Source of the DNA: an uncultured Odoribacter sp.
GTDB lineage: Bacteria; Bacteroidota; Bacteroidia; Bacteroidales; Marinifilaceae
Length of the DNA stretch: 64,000 bases
Assembly (NCBI GenBank): GCA_910588375.1
Contig: CAJUQA010000019.1
Span: forward strand, 1-64,000
Reading direction: 5' to 3'
The position numbers were made by a program, and so were the translations under genes. Shown here one piece after another: positions 1 through 7,745 of this stretch (positions are counted from its first letter, which is position 1; each line of letters opens with the position of its first letter). The notes below the pieces were generated by a model, which saw nothing but the letters and a program-made list of their open reading frames with translations, had not been told where the DNA came from and did no database searches.

Positions 1-54
1 TAGCGCATCTGCTTTGGGAGCAGAGGGTCGCAGGTTCGAATCCTGTCACCCCGA
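1..54 (+). tRNA. tRNA-Pro (anticodon TGG), 5' end cut by window edge
   Basis: The anticodon stem-loop is complete (TCTGC / loop TTTGGGA / GCAGA) and carries TGG, reading proline codons. The T arm (GCAGG, TTCGAAT, CCTGT) and the 3' acceptor strand CACCCCG with discriminator A at 54 are present. The 5' acceptor strand and most of the D arm lie before the window. No CCA is encoded. A strong hairpin follows at 63-98. Confidence 0.93.
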
Positions 55-62
55 CGACTATA

Positions 63-98
63 AAACAGGCAGTTACATGAAAATGTAGCTGCTTGTTT
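63..98 (+). terminator. Intrinsic terminator of tRNA-Pro
   Basis: A 16-bp stem (63-78 with 83-98) closed by a GAAA tetraloop, with only two G-U wobbles. It starts nine bases after the tRNA and is followed by CGTTT. It should end the tRNA transcript and separate it from the next gene. Confidence 0.75.
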
Positions 99-141
99 CG
101 TTTAGGGTGTATGATTATTTTATTAATTTAATGGAAAGAAT

Positions 142-645
142 ATGACAGCAAATTGGTTTGAAGCAAAAGTGAAATATATCAAGGTGAATGAGGACGGACG
201 CGAAAGAAAAGTGACGGAATCTTATCTTTTGGATGCGATGTCTTATACCGAGGCGGAGAGTCGGATAATGAAAGAAATGGAGTCGGTGATTAAGGGGGAA
301 TATTACATCAATGGACTTAAAAAGTCGAACATTACGGAATTGGTGGAATCAGTGGATGAAAATGATGACCGGTGGTATAAGGCGAAAATTGCGATTATAG
401 ATGCGGATGAGGTGAGTGGCAAAGAGAAATCCAGTAACCAGTATTATCTGGTAGCTGCCGCCAATATAAACAAGGCTTTGGAGAATTTGGAAAAAAGTTT
501 GGCAACATTCGTTGTTCCTTATGAGATTGTGAGCATTACGGATACGCAGTTTATGGATGTATTTCCGTATTTTTCGGATGAAAGTGAAGAAGTGCCGGAA
601 AATCTGAAACCACTTTCAGATTGGGAAAAAGAAGAGGAAATTTGA
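142..645 (+). CDS. DUF4494 domain-containing protein
   Basis: A 167-residue soluble protein with no signal peptide or membrane segment. The N-terminal pattern, an aromatic-rich start (NWFEAKVKY) followed by a conserved segment on mixed alpha/beta lines, matches the Bacteroidetes family DUF4494, and the length is normal for it. The function of this family is unknown. The last 25 residues are acidic. It stands alone, between the tRNA terminator and its own terminator at 661-695. The family call is from memory of the conserved pattern; nothing in the sequence suggests a biochemical role. Confidence 0.82.
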   Translation: MTANWFEAKVKYIKVNEDGRERKVTESYLLDAMSYTEAESRIMKEMESVIKGEYYINGLKKSNITELVESVDENDDRWYKAKIAIIDADEVSGKEKSSNQYYLVAAANINKALENLEKSLATFVVPYEIVSITDTQFMDVFPYFSDESEEVPENLKPLSDWEKEEEI

Positions 646-660
646 TTTTGTATAATTATT

Positions 661-695
661 AAAGGGGTGTATCAGAATAGGATACAGCCCTTTTT
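661..695 (+). terminator. Intrinsic terminator after the DUF4494 gene
   Basis: The arms AAAGGGGTGTATC (661-673) and GATACAGCCCTTT (681-693) pair over 13 positions with one mismatch, followed by a short T tract. It lies 15 bases after the stop codon. Confidence 0.7.
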
Positions 696-766
696 GTCAT
701 TGCGGGGACACCGTTCGTATAAAAAATCGGGGATTCTTTCCGAAAGTAAAGATTTTTTTTACAAAG

Positions 767-799
767 CTTGGATTAATCTGTTTTTCTTTGTTAACTTTG
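767..799 (+). promoter_or_regulatory. Candidate aspA promoter (Bacteroidetes type)
   Basis: TAACTTTG at 792-799 fits the -7 consensus TAnnTTTG. CTTG at 767-770, 21 bases upstream, fits the -33 TTTG with one mismatch. The inferred start near 806 leaves a leader of about 115 bases before aspA. The leader is AT-rich, and I see no riboswitch-like structure in it. Confidence 0.45.
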
Positions 800-921
800 A
801 AGTCTTTAAAGGTTGAAATGTTATTTTTTACCTTTAAAAAGTGATAAATTGACAAAAAATTAACGTTTAATATAAGAATCTGTAATTGATTATATGAATA
901 TAACTAACTAAAGTTTATACT

Positions 922-2334
922 ATGAAAACACGTATAGAACATGACTTGTTGGGGGAAAAAGAAGTACCGGCAGAGGCTTATTACGGGATACAGACATTAA
1001 GAGGGATTGAGAATTTTGCAAATATCAGCGGAATTAAGATTGAGGATTATCCGAATTATGTGAAGGCTCTTGCCATGGTGAAATGGGCTGCTTCTAAGGC
1101 TAATCAGCAGTTGGAGTTATTGCCGGATGATATTGCCGGTGCCATACAGAAGGCTTGTGAGGAGATTATTGAAGGGAAACTGAGCGACCAGTTTCCGGTT
1201 GATTTGATACAGGGAGGTGCCGGGACATCTACCAATATGAATATCAATGAAGTGGTGGCAAACCGTGCATTGGAATTGCTGGGACACAAGAAAGGGGAAT
1301 ATCAGTATTGCCATCCCAATAATCATGTGAATCTGTCGCAGTCTACGAACGATGCTTATCCGACTTCTTTTAAACTGGCCTTTATCTTTATGAACGATGA
1401 GCTGGTGGAAGAATTGAAACTGTTGATTCAGGCTTTCCGCCAGAAGGGCGAGGAATTCAAGGAGGTATTGAAGATGGGAAGAACCCAGTTGCAGGACGCT
1501 GTGCCTATGACAGTGGGGCAGGAGTTTGAAGCCTTTGCTGCCAATCTGGAAGAGGAAATCGACCGGTTGAACCAGATGGCACGGTTGTTTCTGGAAGTCA
1601 ATATGGGAGCGACGGCTATCGGAACGGGAATCAATTCCGAACCGGAATATTCCGAAAAATGTATTAAGAATTTGCGTATTATCAGCGGTAAGGAGTTTGT
1701 GTTGGCTTCCAATTTGATTGAGGCGACTCCGGATACCGGTTCCACGGTAATGTATTCTTCCGCATTGAAGCGTATGGCAGTGAAGTTGTCGAAGATATGC
1801 AATGACCTTCGCCTATTGTCCAGCGGACCGCGTTGCGGATTGAATGAGATTAATCTGCCGCCGATGCAGCCCGGTTCTTCTATCATGCCGGGTAAGGTAA
1901 ATCCGGTGATACCCGAGGTGGTGAATCAGATATGTTACCGGATTATCGGTAATGACCTGACGGTCACTTTTGCTGCGGAAGCCGGACAGTTGCAGTTGAA
2001 TGTGATGGAACCCGTGATTGTGCATGCCATTTTCAGTTCAATCAAAATGTTGCAAAAGGGTATGGAGCGTTTGAGAATATTGTGTGTGGAAGGAATTACT
2101 GCGAATGTACAACATTGTCGGGAAATGGTGTTGAATAGCATCGGTATCGTGACGGCTTTGAATCCTACGTTGGGATATGAAAATTCATCGCGGATTGCCA
2201 AGAGGGCTTTGAAGGAGAACCGCAGTGTTTATGATTTGGTATTGGAAGAGAAGTTGCTGACGAAAGAGGAGTTGGATCAGCTTCTGAAGCCGGAACTCAT
2301 GATTAAGCCTCATAAGTTCTATAAGAAAAAATAA
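922..2334 (+). CDS. aspA: Aspartate ammonia-lyase
   Basis: A 470-residue cytosolic member of the fumarase/aspartase superfamily. It interconverts L-aspartate with fumarate plus ammonia. In anaerobic gut Bacteroidales this can feed fumarate to respiration via fumarate reductase. The superfamily signature GSSIMPGKVNP is present at about residues 318-328, and the substrate-binding segment GAGTSTNMNINEV lies near residue 100. Aspartases and class II fumarases are close relatives; the length and N-terminus (RIEHDLLGEKEVP) favour aspartase. It is a single gene with its own candidate promoter and a strong terminator at 2358-2386. Confidence 0.94.
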   Translation: MKTRIEHDLLGEKEVPAEAYYGIQTLRGIENFANISGIKIEDYPNYVKALAMVKWAASKANQQLELLPDDIAGAIQKACEEIIEGKLSDQFPVDLIQGGAGTSTNMNINEVVANRALELLGHKKGEYQYCHPNNHVNLSQSTNDAYPTSFKLAFIFMNDELVEELKLLIQAFRQKGEEFKEVLKMGRTQLQDAVPMTVGQEFEAFAANLEEEIDRLNQMARLFLEVNMGATAIGTGINSEPEYSEKCIKNLRIISGKEFVLASNLIEATPDTGSTVMYSSALKRMAVKLSKICNDLRLLSSGPRCGLNEINLPPMQPGSSIMPGKVNPVIPEVVNQICYRIIGNDLTVTFAAEAGQLQLNVMEPVIVHAIFSSIKMLQKGMERLRILCVEGITANVQHCREMVLNSIGIVTALNPTLGYENSSRIAKRALKENRSVYDLVLEEKLLTKEELDQLLKPELMIKPHKFYKKK

Positions 2335-2357
2335 GTTGGCTTTGTTTATAAAGGAGG

Positions 2358-2386
2358 CTGCATAACCTTGGTTATGCAGTTTTTTT
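2358..2386 (+). terminator. Intrinsic terminator of aspA
   Basis: A perfect 10-bp inverted repeat, CTGCATAACC (2358-2367) and GGTTATGCAG (2370-2379), is followed directly by seven T residues. It begins 24 bases after the aspA stop. Confidence 0.9.
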
Positions 2387-2530
2387 CTTTTGTTTCCACG
2401 AGAGGAGGGGAATGGTATGTTTTTTTACATTATATACAGTATCTCTTGATCGGTAAAACTTTTTTGTGGATAATACGAATAATAAGAGGTTGTAAAGACA
2501 AAGATTGATTACTAATAAAAAAGGAAAACG

Positions 2531-3056
2531 ATGAAAAAAGTAATTATTAAAGTAACGACAATTGTATTGATTGCAGCAATGGGGGCTTTGATGTCCGGAT
2601 GCTATGGTTCATTTGCGTTGGAATGGTGAAGTATCCAACAGTAAGTTTGTGAATGAGCTGGTATTCCTCGGCTTGTGTATTTTACCGGCTTATGAGTTGG
2701 CTTGTTTGGGAGATGCGCTTATTTTCAACTCCATTGAGTTTTGGGGTGGAAATAATCCGATTGCCATGAATGCTGACGAAGTGGAAGAAATGGATGTTTT
2801 GCACGAAGGACAGATGTATAAGATGATTAAGAAGCAGAACAATCTGACGATTGCTTCGGCTGAAGGAGAAAATGCTGTGAATTTCCAGTATTTCCCGAAA
2901 GAAAAAGCTTGGTATCTGATGGAAGGTGAGAATAAAGTGAAAGTGGTTGAAATGAAAGACAAGAGTGTGTTCACTTATTTGCCCAACCAGAAGATGTTGG
3001 TATTTGATCAGAGTAATATGAATTTGATTCCGGCCGAGGTGATGGCTGCAAAATAA
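2531..3056 (+). pseudogene. DUF3332 family lipoprotein, frameshifted near the N-terminus
   Basis: The ATG at 2531 opens a lipoprotein signal peptide (MKKVIIK, hydrophobic core, lipobox LMSGC) and continues CYGSFAL, the normal start of DUF3332 proteins. It then hits TGA at 2627. The rest of the family sequence (RWNGEVSNSKFVNELVFLG through IEFWGG and beyond) continues in another frame from about 2615 to the stop at 3054-3056. The 150-residue open frame starting at ATG 2604 lacks any signal peptide, so it is the tail of the broken gene rather than a separate protein. From memory of the family, several residues that normally join the two halves seem missing, suggesting a small out-of-frame deletion. 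A sequencing error is the alternative. Confidence 0.75.
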
Positions 3057-3077
3057 AATAGGAATATTGCCAAAGGG

Positions 3078-3111
3078 AAAGGTGGATGAAGCGATTCATC
3101 CGCCTTTTTTT
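3078..3111. terminator. Bidirectional terminator between the DUF3332 remnant and recG
   Basis: A 13-bp stem with one G-U pair (AAAGGTGGATGAA, loop GCGA, TTCATCCGCCTTT), followed on the plus strand by a run of T and on the minus strand by TTTCCCTTT. It touches the recG stop codon at 3110 and can serve both converging transcripts. Confidence 0.8.
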
Positions 3112-5209
3112 AACTGATAAAGCGCCAGTTGATTTTGGTTTTGAACAGCCGTTTGATTTGTGCCGCAAAAACGGAGTTTTCTTCTTTGGTTAAGTCGGGG
3201 TCGTTTCCTAAGATTTCATTGGCAACCCGGGAAGCTTCATTCAGAATGAGTCCGTCTTTTCCCAAATTGGCGACTTTCAGGTTGCAGACAAGTCCGCTTT
3301 GCTGGGTGCCTTCAATGTCTCCGGGGCCTCTGAGTTTGAGGTCGGCTTCTGCTATTTCGAAACCGTCGTTGGTGGCCGTCATTGTTTCCACTCTTTGACG
3401 TGATTCGTTGGAAAGTTTGAACGATGTCATGAGGATACAATAGGATTGTTCTGCTCCTCGTCCTACGCGTCCGCGCAATTGGTGCAGTTGTGACAGTCCG
3501 AACCGTTCGGAGCTTTCGATAACCATAATCGACGCATTGGGGACGTTCACACCGACTTCGATAACGGTTGTGGCTACTAATATCTGGGTTTCTCCGTTGA
3601 CGAAACGTCGCATTTCTTCGTCTTTGTCAACGGCTTTCATTTTGCCGTGCACCATGCTGGTGGAGAAACCGCGCGGGAGAAAATATCGATTTACCTTGTC
3701 GTAGCCGTCTTCTAGGTTTTGGAAATCCATCTTTTCGGATTCTGAGATGAGCGGATAGACGATATAGGCTTGTCTGCCTTTGTTCAGTTCTTGTTCGATG
3801 AACCGGAATACTTCGTTTTGTTTCTTTTCGTAGCAATGGAGGGTGGTAATGGGCTTGCGTCCCGGGGGCAGTTCGTCAATAACCGAAACGTCCAGGTCGC
3901 CGTAGAGGGTCATGGCCAGGGTGCGGGGAATGGGGGTCGCTGTCATTACCAGTACATGGGGGGGGATGTTGTTTTTGTGCCAGAGTTTGGCTCTTTGTGC
4001 CACCCCGAACCGGTGTTGTTCATCGATGATGACAAGTCCCACGTTGTTGAATGCGACGACGTCTTCCAGCAGGGCGTGTGTCCCGATGATGATTTGTAAT
4101 GAGCCGTCGGTCAATTGTTCGTGTATCAAAGTGCGTTCTTTCTTTTTAGTCGAACCGGTAAGGAGGGCAATGCTGATATTCAGTCCTTTCAGTAATTCGG
4201 TGATGGTGGCGAAATGCTGGTTGGCTAAAATTTCGGTCGGAGCCATCAGGCAGGTTTGGTAGTGGTTGTCGAGCGCCATGAGCATGCACATGACGGCTAC
4301 GAGTGTTTTGCCGCTACCGACGTCGCCTTGTAGCAAACGGTTCATTTGTCTGCCGCTGCCGCAGTCCTGGCGGATTTCTTTGATAACTCTTTTTTGGGCA
4401 TTGGTCAGCGGGAAGGGAAGATATTGGTTGTAGAAGCCGTTGAAATAATCTCCGATGAGCGGGAAGGTACATCCTTTGAAATATGTTTTACGCTTGTATT
4501 TCAGCTTCAATATGTTGAGCTGGATATAAAAGAGTTCTTCAAATTTCAGCCGGAAGGTGGCTTTGCGTAGCATTTCCGGGGAGGAGGGGAAATGGATGTT
4601 GTATAAAGCGTCGTGGAGGTATATCAGTTTGTATTTTTGCAAAAACCAGTTCGGCAAGGTTTCAGGGATTTTTCCGTTCAGATGCTGGAAAATGGCGGCC
4701 TGCATTTTGCTGATGGCTTTTGAGTTCAGAAAAGCTTTTTTCATCTTTTCCGTTGTCGGATAAACAGCTTGAAAGCCTACTAAGAGGTTGGATATTTTTT
4801 CGAAATTGTCAATTTCCGGATGGACGATGTTGATTTTGCGGTTGAAAGAGGAGGGTTGCCCGAAAATCAGGTATTCTTTGTTGGCTTCAATCTGGCTGGG
4901 CAGGTATTTCAGGCCTTTGAACCATACGAGTTCCAGTTCTCCGCTTTCGTCATAGGCAGTGGCGGTCATACGCTGGCTTTTTCCTGTCCCCACCATTTTC
5001 AAGTCACGGATGCGTGCTTTGATTTGGATGTACGGGAGTTGTGGATTCAGTTCCTGGATGGTGTAAATGCGCGAACGGTCGATATAGCGGTAGGGGATAT
5101 GGTATAACAGGTCCTCATAGCTTTCGATGTTGAGTTCCTCACGCAGTATGGCTGCTTTTTTTTCGCCGACACCGGGCAGGTATTTGATATTTAAGCCAGA
5201 TATTTCCAA
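3110..5209 (-). CDS. recG: ATP-dependent DNA helicase RecG
   Basis: Superfamily 2 helicase that remodels stalled forks and branched DNA. An N-terminal wedge/OB region (IKYLPGVGEKKAAILREEL, then HIPYRYIDRSRIY) leads into the motor, with Walker A GDVGSGKT, the DEQH box DEQHRFG, and the helicase C region containing QLRGRVGRG. The open frame continues to an ATG at 5410, but those extra 67 residues are atypical and would overlap the divergent gene at 5355. A TTG at 5209 gives 699 residues, the usual size, beginning LEISGLNIKYLPGVG. No ATG exists near that point. The product is certain; the start is inferred. Confidence 0.93.
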   Translation of the reverse strand: MEISGLNIKYLPGVGEKKAAILREELNIESYEDLLYHIPYRYIDRSRIYTIQELNPQLPYIQIKARIRDLKMVGTGKSQRMTATAYDESGELELVWFKGLKYLPSQIEANKEYLIFGQPSSFNRKINIVHPEIDNFEKISNLLVGFQAVYPTTEKMKKAFLNSKAISKMQAAIFQHLNGKIPETLPNWFLQKYKLIYLHDALYNIHFPSSPEMLRKATFRLKFEELFYIQLNILKLKYKRKTYFKGCTFPLIGDYFNGFYNQYLPFPLTNAQKRVIKEIRQDCGSGRQMNRLLQGDVGSGKTLVAVMCMLMALDNHYQTCLMAPTEILANQHFATITELLKGLNISIALLTGSTKKKERTLIHEQLTDGSLQIIIGTHALLEDVVAFNNVGLVIIDEQHRFGVAQRAKLWHKNNIPPHVLVMTATPIPRTLAMTLYGDLDVSVIDELPPGRKPITTLHCYEKKQNEVFRFIEQELNKGRQAYIVYPLISESEKMDFQNLEDGYDKVNRYFLPRGFSTSMVHGKMKAVDKDEEMRRFVNGETQILVATTVIEVGVNVPNASIMVIESSERFGLSQLHQLRGRVGRGAEQSYCILMTSFKLSNESRQRVETMTATNDGFEIAEADLKLRGPGDIEGTQQSGLVCNLKVANLGKDGLILNEASRVANEILGNDPDLTKEENSVFAAQIKRLFKTKINWRFIS

Positions 5210-5354
5210 TTGTTCCGCAGGATTCTGTTTTATCGGAGAACGAAAGTAAAAAAAATATGTGAGTTCGTTTAGGAAGTCGGAAATATATTTTATTTTCGTT
5301 AGTAATTTGTATGTGAGAGGCGGTTTTCCCTGCCACAGGGTCAAATATATAAAG

Positions 5355-5936
5355 ATGATTGGTACGTATCTGAAAGAAAGAGTGAAACATGCTGTCCGTT
5401 TCAGACACAAACGGGGATTTGGGGTGCATTCTCCTTTTATGTTTAATTTTATATTGAATGTAATCAGGGATCGGCGTCATACATTTGTTTATCCGGAAGG
5501 AGTGGAACGACAGAAAGGAATCGGGCACCGGGAACGGCGTTTTTATCGTTTGTTGTTCAGGATGGCCGTGTTTCTGAAAGTGCGGAGCGTGGTTTGTTTC
5601 ACGCAGAAGCGTGAGATGCTCGACCTTTATTTGCAAAATGCGGGAAGTGCCGGACAGGTAGAATATAATTGTCTGGAAGCTGTTGGAAATGCGGATATGG
5701 TCTATGTCGGGCGGGAATGCCGGACTTTGTTGAAAGGCAGGGACAAGGAGTTGGGGGAAATGGCAGGAGGAAGGAAACAATGTATCGTGATTTCCGATAT
5801 ACATAAGAACCGCTTTAATGCTTCGCTTTGGCGTTTGCTGGCTGGCAAAGCGAATGTGAGGGTGGATATGATGTGGTATGGCGTTTTGCTGTTTGATGAG
5901 AAGTTGCAAAAGGGAAGCTATCATGTGATGTTGTAG
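5355..5936 (+). CDS. Conserved Bacteroidetes protein, methyltransferase-like
   Basis: A 193-residue protein whose N-terminus (about residues 13-30, HAVRFRHKRGFGVHSPFMF) matches a group of Bacteroidetes proteins often labelled class I SAM-dependent methyltransferase-like. I see no clear glycine-rich SAM-binding motif, so catalysis is doubtful. I chose the ATG at 5355 because homology appears to begin there; an upstream ATG at 5259 adds 32 residues of non-conserved sequence in the recG promoter region. It is the first gene of a run with the corrinoid adenosyltransferase (24-base gap). Confidence 0.65.
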   Translation: MIGTYLKERVKHAVRFRHKRGFGVHSPFMFNFILNVIRDRRHTFVYPEGVERQKGIGHRERRFYRLLFRMAVFLKVRSVVCFTQKREMLDLYLQNAGSAGQVEYNCLEAVGNADMVYVGRECRTLLKGRDKELGEMAGGRKQCIVISDIHKNRFNASLWRLLAGKANVRVDMMWYGVLLFDEKLQKGSYHVML

Positions 5937-5960
5937 AACGGGATTATAAACTGGGGAAAA

Positions 5961-6515
5961 ATGAAAATTTATACAAAAACCGGAGATAAGGGGCAGACTT
6001 CTTTGATTGGAGGAACCCGTGTAGCGAAAAACAGCGTCCGTTTGGAGGCTTATGGAACTGTCGATGAATTAAACAGTTATCTGGGGCTGATTCGTTCTTT
6101 TCCTATTGCGCCGGAGTTGACCGACCAGCTGATTGTGATACAGAATATTCTTTTTTCCGTTGGCGGAAATTTGGCGACAGATACGTCGGTCAAGGAGGTC
6201 AGGAGCGGATTGGTGGTTACGGATGAGGATATTGCTTTTTTGGAAAGGGCCATGGACCGGATGGACGAAACGCTACCTGCCATGACTCATTTTATACTGC
6301 CGGGAGGGGAGCAGGCGTCGTCGTTTGCACATATAGCGCGGACGGTTTGCCGGAGGGCGGAAAGACGGGTGTTGGATGTTGCTGCACAGTATGACGTGGA
6401 CGAGAGGGTAATTCGTTATATAAACCGGCTTTCCGATTATCTTTTCGTGTTGGCAAGGAAGATTGCATTTGATGCGGGAGCAGAGGAGTTGAAGTGGGAG
6501 GTTTTCCGGAAATGA
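5961..6515 (+). CDS. Cob(I)yrinic acid a,c-diamide adenosyltransferase, PduO type
   Basis: A 184-residue cytosolic enzyme that transfers the adenosyl group of ATP to cob(I)alamin to make adenosylcobalamin. The N-terminal ATP-binding motif KIYTKTGDKGQTSLIGG and the VDELNSYLG segment are diagnostic for the PduO/MMAB trimeric family. The C-terminal helix has RYINRLSDYLFVLAR, the conserved RxxNRxSD motif. Bacteroidales depend heavily on cobalamin, for example for methylmalonyl-CoA mutase, so a salvage role fits. It lies 24 bases after the preceding gene and 53 before the chorismatase-like gene, probably in one transcript. Confidence 0.93.
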   Translation: MKIYTKTGDKGQTSLIGGTRVAKNSVRLEAYGTVDELNSYLGLIRSFPIAPELTDQLIVIQNILFSVGGNLATDTSVKEVRSGLVVTDEDIAFLERAMDRMDETLPAMTHFILPGGEQASSFAHIARTVCRRAERRVLDVAAQYDVDERVIRYINRLSDYLFVLARKIAFDAGAEELKWEVFRK

Positions 6516-6568
6516 GGAATTTGGGTGGAATAGCGGTAAGTCCGGAGAAAAGGGTAGATTGATGGAAT

Positions 6569-7687
6569 ATGAAATATAGGGTCTGTATTGCAGAGGGACA
6601 AAGTTTCGATTCACTGATAAGTGAAATTTTAAGAGTTTGCGGGACGGCTGGGCAGGTGGTTCGTTTGGTGTTTTTTGGTGCTTCTCAGAATAATGTTGAT
6701 TATCAGAGGCAACGGCAGGAGATTGGGCGGCAGGTGCGTTCGTGTTTCGGCTCCCGTTGTCCGGCTTATAGTTATGTCGCACAGAAGTCTTTGACGGCAG
6801 ATTGGGCTGTGGAGGCCTACTGTGTCGATGATTTATTTGAAGGAAGTGTTTTATATAAAGAGTGTGGGAATTTGCCTTATGTGATTTTGCAGGGAGAAAG
6901 TTGTAGCGAACTAATTGCCGGCGGAGTGAGTGGGGAGGATGTGGATGCTCCGGTCAGAAAGCAGTCGGAAGAAGCTATGGAGCAGATGGGGAGGATTTTG
7001 GCGGAGGAAGGGTTTGAGGTGGATGGAATTGTACGGCAATGGAATTATTTGGAGCGTATTACGGAGTTTGACGGGGATTGTCAGCGTTATCAGGAATTTA
7101 ATGAAGCCCGAAGTGGTTTTTATGCTTCGGCTGCTTGGAGTAACGGGTATCCTGCCGCTACAGGTATCGGTATGCAGAGGGGCGGAGTTGTGATTGATTT
7201 TACTGCCGTAAAATCGGAAAGGTGTCTGAGCCTGCCTTTGGACAATGCTTTGCAGGTTGCAGCGCATGCTTATTCTCAGCAGGTGTTGCAGGGAAGGTTG
7301 TCGGAGGATTTGGGAAAGATTACTCCTAAATTTGAGCGGGCACGAGTGGTTGATTCGGGAGACGAGAGGATGATTTATGTATCGGGAACGGCTGCCATTC
7401 GTGGAGAGCAGAGTTTGAAAGGTGTCGGAGTGGTGGCGCAAGTGGAGATAACTCTGGAGAATATCCGTTATCTGATTTCCGGGGAAAATTTACAGAAAAA
7501 AGGAATAATAGGGGAAGGCGAGTTGGTGATGGTTCGGGTATATCTGAAATATGCGGACGATTTGGAGGCTGTGAAAGCATGTATCGGAGAGCGATTGCCG
7601 GAAGTTCCAGTCATTTATCTGCTGGCGGATGTCTGTCGTGAAGAGTTGCTGGTGGAAGTGGAAGGAATAGCGAGGGTAAAGGCGTAG
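6569..7687 (+). CDS. Chorismatase-like protein (FkbO/Hyg5/XanB2-related, RidA-type fold)
   Basis: A 372-residue protein with the hallmarks of the chorismatase family. A central segment NYLERI...YQEFNEARSGFY is followed by YPAATGIG (about residues 195-202), then F-x-R-A (FERAR), then the signature YVSGTAAIRGEQSL near residue 270. The C-terminal ADVCREELLVEVEG is near residue 355; its glutamate corresponds, by family pattern, to the catalytic acid. Family members hydrolyse chorismate to dihydroxycyclohexadienecarboxylate or to 3-/4-hydroxybenzoate plus pyruvate. The substrate here is inferred. No signal peptide. It follows the adenosyltransferase, and a bidirectional terminator follows it. Confidence 0.75.
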   Translation: MKYRVCIAEGQSFDSLISEILRVCGTAGQVVRLVFFGASQNNVDYQRQRQEIGRQVRSCFGSRCPAYSYVAQKSLTADWAVEAYCVDDLFEGSVLYKECGNLPYVILQGESCSELIAGGVSGEDVDAPVRKQSEEAMEQMGRILAEEGFEVDGIVRQWNYLERITEFDGDCQRYQEFNEARSGFYASAAWSNGYPAATGIGMQRGGVVIDFTAVKSERCLSLPLDNALQVAAHAYSQQVLQGRLSEDLGKITPKFERARVVDSGDERMIYVSGTAAIRGEQSLKGVGVVAQVEITLENIRYLISGENLQKKGIIGEGELVMVRVYLKYADDLEAVKACIGERLPEVPVIYLLADVCREELLVEVEGIARVKA

Positions 7688-7694
7688 TAAAAGG

Positions 7695-7738
7695 AAAAGA
7701 GCCGGAAAAGTGATTGTCACTTTTTCGGCTCTTTTTTT
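7695..7738. terminator. Bidirectional terminator
   Basis: GAGCCGGAAAAGTGA and TCACTTTTTCGGCTC form a 15-bp stem with one G-U pair around a TTG loop, flanked by A on the left and a T tract on the right. It lies between two convergent genes, the chorismatase-like gene and the GH84 gene. Confidence 0.9.
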
Positions 7739-7745
7739 GTGTCTT

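Noticed and set aside
2465..2473. TGTGGATAA, a perfect DnaA box
   Set aside because: It is a single copy far from dnaA, with no cluster or AT-rich unwinding array around it; chance occurrence is likely.
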